Origin: an uncultured Oscillospiraceae bacterium
Lineage (GTDB): Bacteria; Bacillota; Clostridia; Oscillospirales; Oscillospiraceae
Reading direction: 5' to 3'
DNA: 64,000 nt
NCBI GenBank assembly: GCA_947168655.1
Contig: CAMVMU010000003.1
Span: 1 to 64,000 of the forward strand
A program made the position numbers and the translations under genes. Shown here in pieces: positions 49,467 through 59,991 of this stretch (its first letter is position 1; each line of letters begins with the position of its first letter). The notes beneath the pieces are model-generated. The model did not search any database. It was not told where the DNA came from and saw only the letters and a list, made by a program, of their open reading frames with translations.

Positions 49467-49838
49467 ATGGCGGACGGACATCGTTCCAGCGAGGATTATC
49501 TGGAGGCCATTCTTATGATCCGGCAGGCCAAAGGCAGCTGCCGCAGTGTGGACGTGGCCGCGCATCTGGGCTTCTCCAAGCCCAGCGTCAGCGTGGCGGT
49601 GGGCAAGCTGGTGGACAGCGGCTGCCTGCAGCGGATGGATGACGGCCAGCTGGTGCTGACCGAGAAAGGCATGGCCATCGCCAGCGAAACGCTGGATAAG
49701 CACCGCCTGCTGACGGACGTGTTCTGTGCCATGGGCGTCAGCCCGGAGACGGCGGAGCACGACGCCTGCCTCATTGAGCACCACCTCAGCGAGGAGACCT
49801 ATGAGAAGCTGCGCGCCTTCTGGCAGAGCCGCGGCTGA
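49467..49838 (+). CDS. DtxR/MntR-family metal-dependent regulator
   Basis: SSEDYLEAILMIRQAKGSCRSVDVAAHLGFSKPSVSVAVGKL. Confidence 0.88.
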   Translation: MADGHRSSEDYLEAILMIRQAKGSCRSVDVAAHLGFSKPSVSVAVGKLVDSGCLQRMDDGQLVLTEKGMAIASETLDKHRLLTDVFCAMGVSPETAEHDACLIEHHLSEETYEKLRAFWQSRG

Positions 49839-49916
49839 CAGTACTGCCGTTGAACGCCGGTCGGCTGGCCGGCGTTCTGTTTTTCTCACACCCATGAAGG
49901 TCAGGGAAGGAACGAT

Positions 49917-51314
49917 ATGCTGAAATTTACACCTGTAACACCGGAAAACGGACACATCCTGCGCGCCTACTATGAAAACTGCCCCTACCGGCTGTGTGAG
50001 TACGCCGTGGGCACCAAGCTCATGTGGAGAGGTTATCTGCACCCGTCCTTTGCCGAGGCAGCCGGGTGCCTGATCGTCCGCAATGAGATCGAGGGAGAGA
50101 TCCTCTTTGATCTGCCGGTCCCGTCGGCGGAGGGAGACGTGGACGCCGCGCTCACCGCCGTGGAGGAATACTGCACAAAGGCGGGGCTTCGCCCTGTGAT
50201 CTCCGTGGTGCCTCAGGAGGAGACGGCGCTGCTGTGCGGCCGATACGCCCGGGTGATCATGACCAGCAAGCGTATGTGGAAGGATTACCTCTACCGCGCC
50301 TCGGATCTGGCGGGATTCGCCGGCCGGCGATACAGCGGCCAGCGCAACCACATCAACAAGTTCCGCAAGGAGCATCCCAACGCCCGCTTCGTTGAGCTGA
50401 CGGGGGCTGACATGCCGCGGCTGGAGGAGTTCTGGCGGGCATATGAATCCGAGTTTCAGAAGGACAGCTTCAACGCCCGGCGGGAGCTCCGCTACGCCAG
50501 GGACACGTTCGGCCTGATGGACACGGGCTGGTTCCGCTGCGGCGCGCTGGAGGAAGACGGCCGGCTGCTGGCGGTGAGCCTGGCGGAGAAGTCCGGTGAT
50601 ACACTGATCATCCACATCGAGAAGGCGCTCTACTCCGCGCCGGGTGCCTATCCCGCCCTGGTGCAGGCTTTTGCCGGCCATTTTGCCGCCGACTGCCAGT
50701 GGATCAACCGGGAGGACGACGCCCGGGACAAGGGACTGCGGACCTCCAAGCTCCAGTATCTGCCGGCGGAGCTGGGCAGCAAGGTCCACTTTGCCGTGGG
50801 CAGCGAGCTGGACGATCTGGACGATGTGCCCCGGCTGGAAACGGAGCGGCTGGTGCTGGACGGCCTTACGGAGGCGGACACGACCGCCTATAACGCGCTG
50901 TGTCTGGACGATGAGCGCAACCGCTGGTGGGGCTACGACTATCGGGAGGACCTCCACGGTGAACTGACAGAGGACTACTTCCTGGATGTGGTACGGGAGG
51001 ACTTTGCCAAACGTATGGCGGTGAACTTCGCCGTGCGCCTGGGGGGAGAACTCATCGGCGAGGCGGTGCTCTACAATCTGGACTGGCGGGGCGGCGCCGA
51101 GCTGGGCTGCCGCGTCGCGCCGGCATACGCCGGTCACGGCTACGGCACAGAGGCTTTCGCCGCGGCAGCGGAATGGGCGCTGTACCGGCTGGGGCTGGAC
51201 CGTGTGGTGGCCAAGTGCTATAAGGAGAACGCGGCATCCTATAAGATGCTGTCGTCCTGCATGCGCCGCAGCGGGGAGGACGAGACGTTTTACTACTTTA
51301 TAAAGACAGTATAA
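49917..51314 (+). CDS. DUF2156-like domain fused to a GNAT acetyltransferase
   Basis: YSGQRNHINKFRKEHPNARFVEL then LETERLVLDGLTEADT...PAYAGHGYGTEAFAAAAEWAL. Confidence 0.8.
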   Translation: MLKFTPVTPENGHILRAYYENCPYRLCEYAVGTKLMWRGYLHPSFAEAAGCLIVRNEIEGEILFDLPVPSAEGDVDAALTAVEEYCTKAGLRPVISVVPQEETALLCGRYARVIMTSKRMWKDYLYRASDLAGFAGRRYSGQRNHINKFRKEHPNARFVELTGADMPRLEEFWRAYESEFQKDSFNARRELRYARDTFGLMDTGWFRCGALEEDGRLLAVSLAEKSGDTLIIHIEKALYSAPGAYPALVQAFAGHFAADCQWINREDDARDKGLRTSKLQYLPAELGSKVHFAVGSELDDLDDVPRLETERLVLDGLTEADTTAYNALCLDDERNRWWGYDYREDLHGELTEDYFLDVVREDFAKRMAVNFAVRLGGELIGEAVLYNLDWRGGAELGCRVAPAYAGHGYGTEAFAAAAEWALYRLGLDRVVAKCYKENAASYKMLSSCMRRSGEDETFYYFIKTV

Positions 51315-51404
51315 AACAGGGGGCGATCCGCCCTCTGTTTTTCTATGGAATAATTTGTTCCCGCTTCGCCCCATACTAAAAGAAAACCAACGGGGAGGCG
51401 GGAC

Positions 51405-52811
51405 ATGAAACAGGTGCATTTCACGGATCGCACGGCGGAGATGGACGCTCTGCTGGGGGACGGCCGCTGCTTCGACATGACCAGCCGGATGCTGCGGATC
51501 GGCGGGCGGCAGGCCAAGCTGTGGGTGGTCAACGGCTACGCCGACGACGCGGTACTGGAGCGGATGATCGCCGTGTGGCTGCAGGTGCCGGACTGGAACG
51601 GCATGGATACGCTGGAGGACTTTCTGGAGCGGTACGTCAGCATCTCCGACGTGAAAACGGAGACGGATCAGCGGAAGATGGCCACGGCGGTGTTTGCCGG
51701 AAAGACGCTGCTGATGATCGAGGGACTGGGCGGCGGCATATTGCTGGACGCCAAGCAGTTCCCCCTGCGCTCCATCGAGGAGCCGGACGCCAGCAAGGTG
51801 CTGCGGGGCAGTCACGACGGCTTTGGCGAGAGCCTGATGCAGAACGCCGCCCTGCTGCGCCGCCGCATCCGCCATTCCGGATTGACGCTGGAACCCCACC
51901 AGATCGGCGGCCGGACCGCCATGGACGTGGCCATCTGCTACCTGGAGGGGAAGGCGGACGGGAAGCTGCTGGAGGAACTGCGGCACAAGCTGTCCGCCAT
52001 CGATGAGCGCTCATTGTCCATGGGGCAGGAGAGCGTGGCCGAGTGCCTGTCACCGCGCCAGTGGTACAACCCCTTTCCCAAGGTGCGCTATACCGAGCGG
52101 CCCGACGTGGCGGCAGCCTGCCTCATGGAGGGGGACGTGCTGCTGATGCTGGACAACTCCGCCTCGGCCATGATCCTGCCCACCACCATCTGGAGCTTTG
52201 CCGAGGAGATCAACGATTACTACTTTCCGCCGCTCATCGGTTCCTATCTGCGCATTTTGCGTCTGGTGGTGCTGTTGCTGACGCTGTTCATCACGCCGCT
52301 GTGGTATCTGCTGGTGAACAATCCGGACCGCCTGCCGGAGGGCATGAGCTTCCTGCTGGTGGAGGGGGACTACGCCGTGCCCCTCATCCTGCAGCTGCTG
52401 CTGGTGGAGTTCATCATCGACATTTTGAAGCTGGCCTCGCTGAACACGCCAAACTCTCTGAGCACAGCCTTCAGCATGCTTGGTGCCTTGATCCTGGGCG
52501 ACTTTGCCGTGCAGTCCCGTTGGCTGGTGCCGGAGGTGCTGGTATATATGGCCTTTGTGGCCGTGGCCAGCTACACCCAGCACAGCTACGAGATGGGCTT
52601 TGCGTGTAAGCTGTGCCGGGTGCTGCTGCTGGGCCTCATCTGGCTTTTGGGCTGGTGGGGCTTTGGCCTGGGCGTGGCGGTGATCCTGGCGCTGATCGCC
52701 ACCACCAAACCATTGATCGGCAGAGGCTATCTCTACCCTCTGATCCCCTTCAACGGCAAGGCGCTGGGCGCCATTCTGCACCGGAGGCCCATCAGTCGGG
52801 AGAACACGTGA
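51405..52811 (+). CDS. SpoVAF/GerA-type spore membrane protein
   Basis: CLMEGDVLLMLDNSASAMILPTTIWSFAEEINDYYFPP plus C-terminal TM helices. Confidence 0.82.
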   Translation: MKQVHFTDRTAEMDALLGDGRCFDMTSRMLRIGGRQAKLWVVNGYADDAVLERMIAVWLQVPDWNGMDTLEDFLERYVSISDVKTETDQRKMATAVFAGKTLLMIEGLGGGILLDAKQFPLRSIEEPDASKVLRGSHDGFGESLMQNAALLRRRIRHSGLTLEPHQIGGRTAMDVAICYLEGKADGKLLEELRHKLSAIDERSLSMGQESVAECLSPRQWYNPFPKVRYTERPDVAAACLMEGDVLLMLDNSASAMILPTTIWSFAEEINDYYFPPLIGSYLRILRLVVLLLTLFITPLWYLLVNNPDRLPEGMSFLLVEGDYAVPLILQLLLVEFIIDILKLASLNTPNSLSTAFSMLGALILGDFAVQSRWLVPEVLVYMAFVAVASYTQHSYEMGFACKLCRVLLLGLIWLLGWWGFGLGVAVILALIATTKPLIGRGYLYPLIPFNGKALGAILHRRPISRENT

Positions 52812-52857
52812 AAAATAAACAACACAAAGCCGTTCTGCTTGCACAAGGGACGGCTTT

Positions 52858-53691
52858 GTGTTATGCTTATTTTGTATTATTATGTACGGGAGGGATACCA
52901 TGGCCCATCTGCGGGACAAGCGGCTGTTTCTGCTGGATATGGACGGCACCATTTATCTGGACGAGCAGCTGTTCGACGGCGTCAAGGAGTTTCTCACCCA
53001 CGTCCGCGCCGTCGGCGGGCGGTATCTGTTCCTCACCAACAACTCCTCCCGTGGCGTGGAGGGCTACATTCAAAAAATGCAAAGGCTGGGCATTGAGACC
53101 ACCGGAGATGATTTCCTCACCTCGGTGGACGCCACCATCCGCCACCTGCGCAACCATCTGCCGGGGAAGCGGTGCTATGTGTTCGGCACCCGGTCCTTCT
53201 ACCAACAGCTGGAGGCGGCCGGCATCCCGGTGACGGACGACCGGGAGGACAGCGTGGACGTGCTGCTGTGCGGCTTCGATACGGAGCTGACCTTTCGCAA
53301 GCTGGAGGACGCCTGTATCCTGCTGAACCGTGGCGTGGACTGGATCGCCACCAATCCGGACTGGGTCTGTCCCACCTGGTACGGCAGCGTGCCGGACTGC
53401 GGCAGCGTGTGTCAGATGCTGACACGGGCCACGGGCCGGGAGCCGCTGGTCATCGGCAAGCCGAAAAGCGCCATGGTGGAGCTGGCTCTGGAGCGGACCG
53501 GCTTCACGGCGGAGCAGGCCGTCATCATCGGCGACCGGCTCTATACCGACGTGGCCTGCGGCGTCAACGCCGGGATCGACAGCATCTTCGTCCTCTCCGG
53601 CGAGGGCGTGATGGAGGACATCAAAAAGTATGGGATCACCCCCACGTGGGTGTTCCGGGATATTGAGAAAGTATGGGAGGAACTGCGATGA
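52858..53691 (+). CDS. HAD-IIA family hydrolase
   Basis: RLFLLDMDGTIYLDEQLFDG; FLTNNSSRG; IGKPKSAMVELAL; IGDRLYTDVACGVNAGI. Confidence 0.92.
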   Translation: MLCLFCIIMYGRDTMAHLRDKRLFLLDMDGTIYLDEQLFDGVKEFLTHVRAVGGRYLFLTNNSSRGVEGYIQKMQRLGIETTGDDFLTSVDATIRHLRNHLPGKRCYVFGTRSFYQQLEAAGIPVTDDREDSVDVLLCGFDTELTFRKLEDACILLNRGVDWIATNPDWVCPTWYGSVPDCGSVCQMLTRATGREPLVIGKPKSAMVELALERTGFTAEQAVIIGDRLYTDVACGVNAGIDSIFVLSGEGVMEDIKKYGITPTWVFRDIEKVWEELR

Positions 53692-55118
53692 AACCGCTGA
53701 AACTCAACTACAAACGCACCGCGCTGATCGGCTTTGCCTTCTTTGGCATCCTGCTGCTGTGGCAGGTGTACGACTCCTGGTGCCCCACCTTTTTGACCGA
53801 CATCTTCGCCCGCAACATCTATGAGATGTCCTCGGCGGAGCTGAAGGCCAGCGACCCGGAGAAGATCCTCAACGTCCAGTGGATCGTGGGCATCATCATG
53901 GCCTGCGACAACCTGGCCGCGCTGATCCTTCTGCCGATCTTCGGAAACCTTTCCGACAAGACGAAGACCCCGATTGGCAAGCGCATGCCCTTCATTCTCG
54001 TGGGCACCTTCGTTTCCGCTGTGGCCTTCCCCTTCATCCCGATCTTCTTCCATTACAACAATGTGGCCGGCATGATTGCCATGATGGCGATCGTGCTGCT
54101 GTTCATGATGATGTACCGCAACCCGGCCGTCGCGCTGATGCCCGACATCACGCCCAAGCCCCTGCGCGCCAAGGCCAACGGCATTATCAATATCATGGGC
54201 TATTTCGGCGGCGCCTTTGCCACAGTGCTGGGACTGGTCTTCGTGCTGTCCCATTACATCAACACCCCCGTGGCTGAGCGCAATCTCTGGACCATCGAGC
54301 TGCCCTTTATCATCGCCTCCGTGCTGATGGTGATCTCCGCGCTGGTGCTGTTCAAGACCATCCGGGAAAACGAGCTGGCTGAAAAGCTCAAGGACGAGAT
54401 GGAATTGGGCGAGCAGCTGGCCGCCGTGGAAACGCCCATCGATGACGACAAGCCCATGTCCAAGGCCAACCGCAACATGCTGCTGGCGATCCTCGGCGCC
54501 GAGTTCCTCTGGTTCATGAGCGACAACGCCCTCGGCACCTACGTCGGCAACTACGTCATCTACTATCTGAACGCCGCGTCCAGTGCCACGATGATCCTGA
54601 CGATCCTCGGCGGCCTCGCCTCCGTCGTCGGCTTCGCCATCGCCGGCGCCATCGCGGACAAGATCGGCCGCAAGTGGACGATCTCCATGGGCCTGATGAT
54701 CACCTTCCTGGGCCTGATCGTCATGTGCTTCGTTATGCCCACCGGGCAAACCGCCGCCAACGCTGCCCACGGCGAGTTCACCTTCCCGGCCCTGCTCTAC
54801 GCGGTTTGGGTGCTCAAGGGGTTCGGCATGGCGTTGGTGCACAACTGCTCCTTCCCGATGGTCGTGGAGCTCTGCTCGGCCAAGCGGATCGGAAAGTTCA
54901 CCGGCTACTACTACGCAGCCAGCATGTCCGCTCAGACGGTCACGCCCGTGCTGCTGGGCCTGGTTCTGCGGGCGGCCAACGCCTGGCGCGCCCTGCCGGT
55001 CTACGCCTGTATCCTTACGCTGCTGAGCTGCACGGTCTTTACATCCCTCGTCAAGAACATCAAGGCCGGCAAGGTGGCCAACGTCACCGGCCTCGAGGCC
55101 ATCGGCGGCGACGATTGA
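53688..55118 (+). CDS. MFS transporter (SLC45/GPH-like)
   Basis: Start MKPLKLNYKRTALIGFAFFGI; 10-12 hydrophobic segments; ADKIGRKW. Confidence 0.85.
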   Translation: MKPLKLNYKRTALIGFAFFGILLLWQVYDSWCPTFLTDIFARNIYEMSSAELKASDPEKILNVQWIVGIIMACDNLAALILLPIFGNLSDKTKTPIGKRMPFILVGTFVSAVAFPFIPIFFHYNNVAGMIAMMAIVLLFMMMYRNPAVALMPDITPKPLRAKANGIINIMGYFGGAFATVLGLVFVLSHYINTPVAERNLWTIELPFIIASVLMVISALVLFKTIRENELAEKLKDEMELGEQLAAVETPIDDDKPMSKANRNMLLAILGAEFLWFMSDNALGTYVGNYVIYYLNAASSATMILTILGGLASVVGFAIAGAIADKIGRKWTISMGLMITFLGLIVMCFVMPTGQTAANAAHGEFTFPALLYAVWVLKGFGMALVHNCSFPMVVELCSAKRIGKFTGYYYAASMSAQTVTPVLLGLVLRAANAWRALPVYACILTLLSCTVFTSLVKNIKAGKVANVTGLEAIGGDD

Positions 55119-55127
55119 GGATAAGCT

Positions 55128-55967
55128 ATGTGGTACGTTGTATTGATCCTGCTCATCGCGCTGGTGCTCGGTGAGCTCTACACCCTGGCCCTCCGCTGCC
55201 GGCGGGGCCACCCCGACTGGAAATTCCTGCGCCTGTGGCGCTACGCCCACCGGGGCTTTCACGACAAGCCCGCCATCCCCGAGAACTCCATGGCCGCCTT
55301 TCGCCGGGCGGTGGAGAACCGCTTCGGCGCGGAGCTGGACGTGCACCTCATGAAGGACGGCAATCTGGCCGTGATCCACGACAGCAGCCTTCTGCGCACC
55401 GCAGGAGAGGACGTGGCCGTGGAGGATCTGACAGTTGAAGAACTGAAGCAGTACCGTCTGGAGGGCACCGACGAGCAGATCCCCCTGCTGGAGGAGGTGC
55501 TGGCTCTTTTCGAGGATCAGACGCCGCTGATCGTGGAATTGAAGGCGGAGCGGGGCAACTATAATGAGCTGGCCGCCGCCACTGTGGCCATGCTGGACAA
55601 GTTCCGGGTGCGCTACTGTATCGAGTCCTTTGACTACCGCTGCCTGCGCTGGCTGCGCAAAAACCGCCCGGAGATCGTCCGCGGCCAGCTGGCCGAGCAG
55701 TTCTCCCGCCACGGCGACGCCGCCTATCTCAGCGGCATCGCCCGGTTCATCCTCAGCAACCTGCTGATGAATTTCCAGGCGGTGCCCGACTTCATCGCCT
55801 ATCGCTTTTCCGACAGGAAGTGCCTGAGCGTCCGCTGGTGCCGTCGGTTCTACAAGGTGCAGGAGGCCAACTGGACCATCGCCAGTATGGAGGAGATGAC
55901 CGAGGCGGAGAAAGACGGAAATATTGTCATCTTTGAACGCTTCGATCCAAGAGGAGAGAACAAATGA
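55128..55967 (+). CDS. Glycerophosphodiester phosphodiesterase family protein
   Basis: AHRGFHDKPAIPENSMAAFRRAVENRFGAELDVHLMKDGNLAVIHD. Confidence 0.9.
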   Translation: MWYVVLILLIALVLGELYTLALRCRRGHPDWKFLRLWRYAHRGFHDKPAIPENSMAAFRRAVENRFGAELDVHLMKDGNLAVIHDSSLLRTAGEDVAVEDLTVEELKQYRLEGTDEQIPLLEEVLALFEDQTPLIVELKAERGNYNELAAATVAMLDKFRVRYCIESFDYRCLRWLRKNRPEIVRGQLAEQFSRHGDAAYLSGIARFILSNLLMNFQAVPDFIAYRFSDRKCLSVRWCRRFYKVQEANWTIASMEEMTEAEKDGNIVIFERFDPRGENK

Positions 55968-56521
55968 GAGTGATCACAGGATCTGCCCGGGGCAGACGGC
56001 TCAAGGAGCTGGAGGGCATGGAGACCCGCCCCACCACAGACAAGGTGAAGGAGGGCATGTTCTCCATCATCCAGTTCGACATCGAGGGCCGGCGCGTGCT
56101 GGATCTGTTTGCCGGCACCGGCCAGCTGGGCATCGAGGCCCTCAGCCGCGGCGCGGCGGAGTGCGTGTTCGTGGACCGCAGGCCCGATGCCGTGGAGCTG
56201 ATCCGGGAGAACGTGAAGCTCTGCGGTCTGGAGGAGAATGCCCGGATCCGGAAAGGGGATTCCCTGGCCTACCTGCGCAGCGGGGAGAAGTTTAACCTGA
56301 TCTTTCTGGACCCGCCCTATGCGTCGGATCTGCTGGATCAGGCGCTGGAGGCTATCGCGGGATTTGACATTTGCCGGCCGCATGGTATAATTGTGGCGGA
56401 AAGCGCGGCGGACCATACTCTGCCGCCGGTACAGCCGCCCTACCGGCTCTACCGGGAGTACCGCTACGGAAAGATCAAGCTGACGGTGTACCATCGCAGC
56501 GGAAACGAGGACGATGAATGA
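55964..56521 (+). CDS. rsmD: 16S rRNA (guanine966-N2)-methyltransferase
   Basis: MRVITGSARGRRLKELEGMETRPTTDKVKEGMFSII; LDPPY. Confidence 0.93.
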   Translation: MRVITGSARGRRLKELEGMETRPTTDKVKEGMFSIIQFDIEGRRVLDLFAGTGQLGIEALSRGAAECVFVDRRPDAVELIRENVKLCGLEENARIRKGDSLAYLRSGEKFNLIFLDPPYASDLLDQALEAIAGFDICRPHGIIVAESAADHTLPPVQPPYRLYREYRYGKIKLTVYHRSGNEDDE

Positions 56522-57000
56522 GTATCGCAATTTACCCCGGCAGCTTTGACCCCATCACGCTGGGCCATCTGGACGTGATCCGGCGGGCGGCAGCCTGCTT
56601 TGAAAAGGTGATCGTTTGCGTCATGGTGAACGCCGAGAAGAGATCACCCATGTTCACGGCGGAGGAGCGCGTGGAGCTGATCCGCGCTTCAGTGGCCGGC
56701 ATGGACAACGTGGAGGTGGAGTCGTTCAACGGCTTGCTGGCCGGCTATGCCGAAAGCAAGGGCGCCAACGTGCTGGTGAAGGGCGTGCGCAACGCCACGG
56801 ATTTTGACCAGGAATACCAGATGGCTGCCATCAACCGCGGCATCTGCCCCCAACTGGAGACGGTCCTGCTGCCGTCGAGCCCAGCCTTTCAGCATTTCAG
56901 CAGCACCATGGTCCGTGAAATGATCAAGTACGGCCAGCCCATGGAAAAGTATGTGCCCGCCCCGGTGGCGGAGGAATTAAAGAGAAAGGAAAGAGCTTGA
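56518..57000 (+). CDS. coaD: Phosphopantetheine adenylyltransferase
   Basis: MSIAIYPGSFDPITLGHLDVIRRAA; LLPSSPAFQHFSSTMVRE. Confidence 0.95.
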   Translation: MSIAIYPGSFDPITLGHLDVIRRAAACFEKVIVCVMVNAEKRSPMFTAEERVELIRASVAGMDNVEVESFNGLLAGYAESKGANVLVKGVRNATDFDQEYQMAAINRGICPQLETVLLPSSPAFQHFSSTMVREMIKYGQPMEKYVPAPVAEELKRKERA

Positions 57001-57518
57001 AGATGGAAGAGAAAGACGTACAGCGTTTGCTGGATATGCTCTACGGTATGGTAGATGAGGCGAAGGGCGCCGCTTTCAGCTCTGATAAGTGCGTCATCAA
57101 CCGGGACGATGCGCTGGACCTGCTGGATGAGATCAAGGGCAAGCTGCCTCTTGAGCTGAAGAAGGCGCAGGAGTTGCTTCACGCTCGGGAAGAGTTTATT
57201 AACGCTGCCAAGAAAGAGGCGGAGAGGATCCTGCACCAGGCGGAAACAGATGCGAAAAACATCGTTTCTGACAGTGAGACCCTGCAGGTGGCCCGGCAGA
57301 AGAGCGCTGAGATCATCCGCCGCGCAGAGGAGCGCAGCAAGGAGCTCTATGCCGCTGCCAACACCTATACCGAGGATGCCCTGCGCCGCACGGAGGAGGC
57401 CATCCAGATGGCTCTGACGGAGGTCCAGGAGTCCCGTACCCGCTTCCGCACGGCCTCTGCTGAAAAGCTTCAGGAGCAGCGCCAGAAGCTGAATCACCAG
57501 GAAGAAGAGGAGTTGTAA
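56997..57518 (+). CDS. Conserved coiled-coil hypothetical protein
   Basis: ORF overlapping the coaD stop; charged helices. Confidence 0.65.
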   Translation: MKMEEKDVQRLLDMLYGMVDEAKGAAFSSDKCVINRDDALDLLDEIKGKLPLELKKAQELLHAREEFINAAKKEAERILHQAETDAKNIVSDSETLQVARQKSAEIIRRAEERSKELYAAANTYTEDALRRTEEAIQMALTEVQESRTRFRTASAEKLQEQRQKLNHQEEEEL

Positions 57519-57620
57519 AAACGCAGAAAATTACACTTCATTTTTGTGTAAAATGACCATTTTTTATCCGCGCAAGTTTCCAGACTGAGTGACAATTGGA
57601 TATATTGTGGTTTATCAAAA

Positions 57621-57655
57621 ACGGCAGGCACTATATGTAGTGTCTGCCGTTTTTT
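57621..57655 (+). terminator. Rho-independent terminator
   Basis: ACGGCAGGCACTA TATG TAGTGTCTGCCGTTTTTT. Confidence 0.85.
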
Positions 57656-57757
57656 AACGCACAGAATATAGAACGGATGTTTCAAAATCTGCCCGGAAAA
57701 ATGAGATAAAATATCGAAAAAAAGCGAAAAACCGGACCATTTCACAAAAAAATCTAC

Positions 57758-57834
57758 TTGCATTTGGCCGGGAAATTATGTATACTCAATCTACCAGGTG
57801 GGGAATTGTGGGGGAAGTGCCCCTATTTGTGGGG
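57758..57834 (+). promoter_or_regulatory. mraZ promoter and MraZ-type GTGGGG repeats
   Basis: TTGCAT-17-TATACT, then GTGGGG at about 57798, 57808 and 57829. Confidence 0.75.
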
Positions 57835-57879
57835 GATCATCCCACGATTTCCTGAAAAACCGATCTGTGAACGAGGGGG

Positions 57880-58305
57880 GTGACAGACGTGACCGGGCAA
57901 TATGCACACAACATCGACGCCAAGGGCCGTCTGTTCATTCCCGCCAAACTGCGAGAGGAGCTGGGCTCCACGTTCCACGTGATCGCCGGACAGGACCACT
58001 GCCTGTATATTTTCTCTGAGGACAAGTGGAACGCCTGGATGGAACAGCTGGGAACCAAGAATTACAGCGAAATCAAAGCATTGCGTTCCGTGTTTGCCAA
58101 TGCCGCCGACTGTGAGCCGGACGGCCAGGGCCGCATCTTGATCCCCGCGCGTCTGCGCAGCTGGGCGAATCTGGAGAAGGAAGTCGTCGTCATCGGCAGC
58201 TTTGACCGTGTGGAGATCTGGAATGCCCAGCGCTGGGCCAAGATGGATGAAGAGGCTTTCTCCAGCGGCGCTCTGGAGGCCGCCATGGAAGCCATGGGTC
58301 TGTAA
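57880..58305 (+). CDS. mraZ: MraZ transcriptional regulator
   Basis: GQYAHNIDAKGRLFIPAKLREELGSTFHV. Confidence 0.95.
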   Translation: MTDVTGQYAHNIDAKGRLFIPAKLREELGSTFHVIAGQDHCLYIFSEDKWNAWMEQLGTKNYSEIKALRSVFANAADCEPDGQGRILIPARLRSWANLEKEVVVIGSFDRVEIWNAQRWAKMDEEAFSSGALEAAMEAMGL

Positions 58306-58308
58306 GAC

Positions 58309-59280
58309 GTGGAGAGGGAATCGTTTCGTCCCAACGGGACGGAGGATATGGCCTACGGCCACAAACCGGTGCTGCTGGACGAGTGCCTGACGGCTCTGAG
58401 CATCAAGCCGGACGGCGTCTATCTGGACGGCACACTGGGCCGGGCCGGGCACTCCCTGGAGATCGTCAGGAGATTGACCACCGGCCGTCTTATCGGCGTG
58501 GACCGGGACGAGGCGGCACTGGAGGCCGCAAGGGAGCGGCTGGCACCGTACATGGACCGGGTAACGCTGGTCCACAGCAACTTCGAGCGGCTGGGAGAGA
58601 TCCTGGCGGAGCTGAATCTGAACGGCGTGGATGGTATGCTGTTCGATTTGGGCGTTTCCTCCCCGCAGCTGGATGATGCCGAGCGCGGATTTTCTTACAT
58701 GCACGATGCGCCGCTGGACATGCGAATGGACCGAACTTCCGACCTGACCGCCCGGGAGGTGGTCAACGGCTGGAGCTATGAGGAGCTGCGGAGAATCCTG
58801 TTTGACTACGGCGAGGAGCGTTACGCCCCAGCCATTGCCTCCGCCATCTGCCGCCGGCGTGAAGAGAGAGAGATAGAGACCACGCTGGAGCTGGCGGAGA
58901 TCATTCGCGGTGCCATGCCCGCCAAGGCCCTGCGGGAAAAACAGCACCCCGCCAAACGGAGCTTTCAGGCCATTCGTATCGCCGTTAACGGCGAGCTGGA
59001 CGTACTGCCGCCTATGCTGCGCGCGGCTGCGGACGGATTGAATCCCGGCGGACGGCTGGCGGTGATTTCCTTCCACTCCCTGGAGGACCGCATTGTCAAG
59101 CGCACCATGCAGGAGTTGGCCACCGGCTGCACCTGCCCCCCGGAATTCCCGGTTTGCGTGTGCGGAAAAAAACCGAAGATGAAGCTGATCACCCGCAAGC
59201 CGGTGGTATCCGGCCCCGCGGAACTGACGTATAACCCCCGCGCCCGCAGCGCCAAGCTGCGCGTGGCGGAAAAGATTTGA
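58309..59280 (+). CDS. rsmH: 16S rRNA (cytosine1402-N4)-methyltransferase
   Basis: YGHKPVLLDECLTALSIKPDGVYLDGTLGRAGHS. Confidence 0.95.
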   Translation: MERESFRPNGTEDMAYGHKPVLLDECLTALSIKPDGVYLDGTLGRAGHSLEIVRRLTTGRLIGVDRDEAALEAARERLAPYMDRVTLVHSNFERLGEILAELNLNGVDGMLFDLGVSSPQLDDAERGFSYMHDAPLDMRMDRTSDLTAREVVNGWSYEELRRILFDYGEERYAPAIASAICRRREEREIETTLELAEIIRGAMPAKALREKQHPAKRSFQAIRIAVNGELDVLPPMLRAAADGLNPGGRLAVISFHSLEDRIVKRTMQELATGCTCPPEFPVCVCGKKPKMKLITRKPVVSGPAELTYNPRARSAKLRVAEKI

Positions 59281-59314
59281 CATAGAAAAAGAACCAGAAA
59301 GGAGGCTCCCGACG

Positions 59315-59860
59315 ATGGCTGATCCGCGCAGGAGACACGGCACAATGACAAACGGCAACCTGGCGTACGATCTGGACGCCCTGGTTCGGGAGCGCAACCT
59401 GGAGGAGGCCGGCAAGGTCCACGAGCACGAGCGCGAGGCGCGGCGGCCCCGGCCGCAGCGGCGCAGTCAGGCGCAGGCGCAGCCCCGGCCCAGAACGTCG
59501 CCGGTGGTGGTGGGCGGCATTGTGGTGCTGGCCGCCATGGTAATGGTACTGATCATGGGCTACGTGCAGCTGACCACCATCTCCGGCAATGTGGCGGAGA
59601 TGAAGAACGAGCTGGCTGTACTCAACGATGAGCATGTATCCCTGCTGACCAAATACGAACAGACCTTTGATCTGGCCACTGTCAAAGAGACCGCCGAGGC
59701 GGCGGGCATGAGCAAGCCCACCAGCGCCCAGATCGAGTATGTGGATCTCTCCGGCTCCGATGTGGCCGTGGTCCATCAGGCGGGGGCAGGCGGACTGCTG
59801 AGCGGCCTGACCGAAAGCCTGGAGGAGGGCTTCCGTTCCCTGGTGGAATATTTCCGATAA
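59315..59860 (+). CDS. FtsL-like septum formation protein
   Basis: Single TM helix, position between rsmH and spoVD, short periplasmic coiled coil. Confidence 0.65.
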   Translation: MADPRRRHGTMTNGNLAYDLDALVRERNLEEAGKVHEHEREARRPRPQRRSQAQAQPRPRTSPVVVGGIVVLAAMVMVLIMGYVQLTTISGNVAEMKNELAVLNDEHVSLLTKYEQTFDLATVKETAEAAGMSKPTSAQIEYVDLSGSDVAVVHQAGAGGLLSGLTESLEEGFRSLVEYFR

Positions 59861-59991
59861 ACCGCCCCATATAGTGGGAGCGAGTACCCGACAACCATGA
59901 AACGTAGGAAGGAGTGAGAAGGGGACTTCTTGCTCCTTCATTGGTATCAGGCAATTGTTGCAGGCGGTCTGTACCGCCGAAAGGAGATAAA

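Noticed and set aside
48894-51986. 1030-aa minus-strand ORF
   Set aside because: Spans several genuine plus-strand genes in antisense; no coding signature.
53541-55712. 723-aa minus-strand ORF
   Set aside because: His/Gly/Asp-rich antisense of the MFS and GDPD genes.
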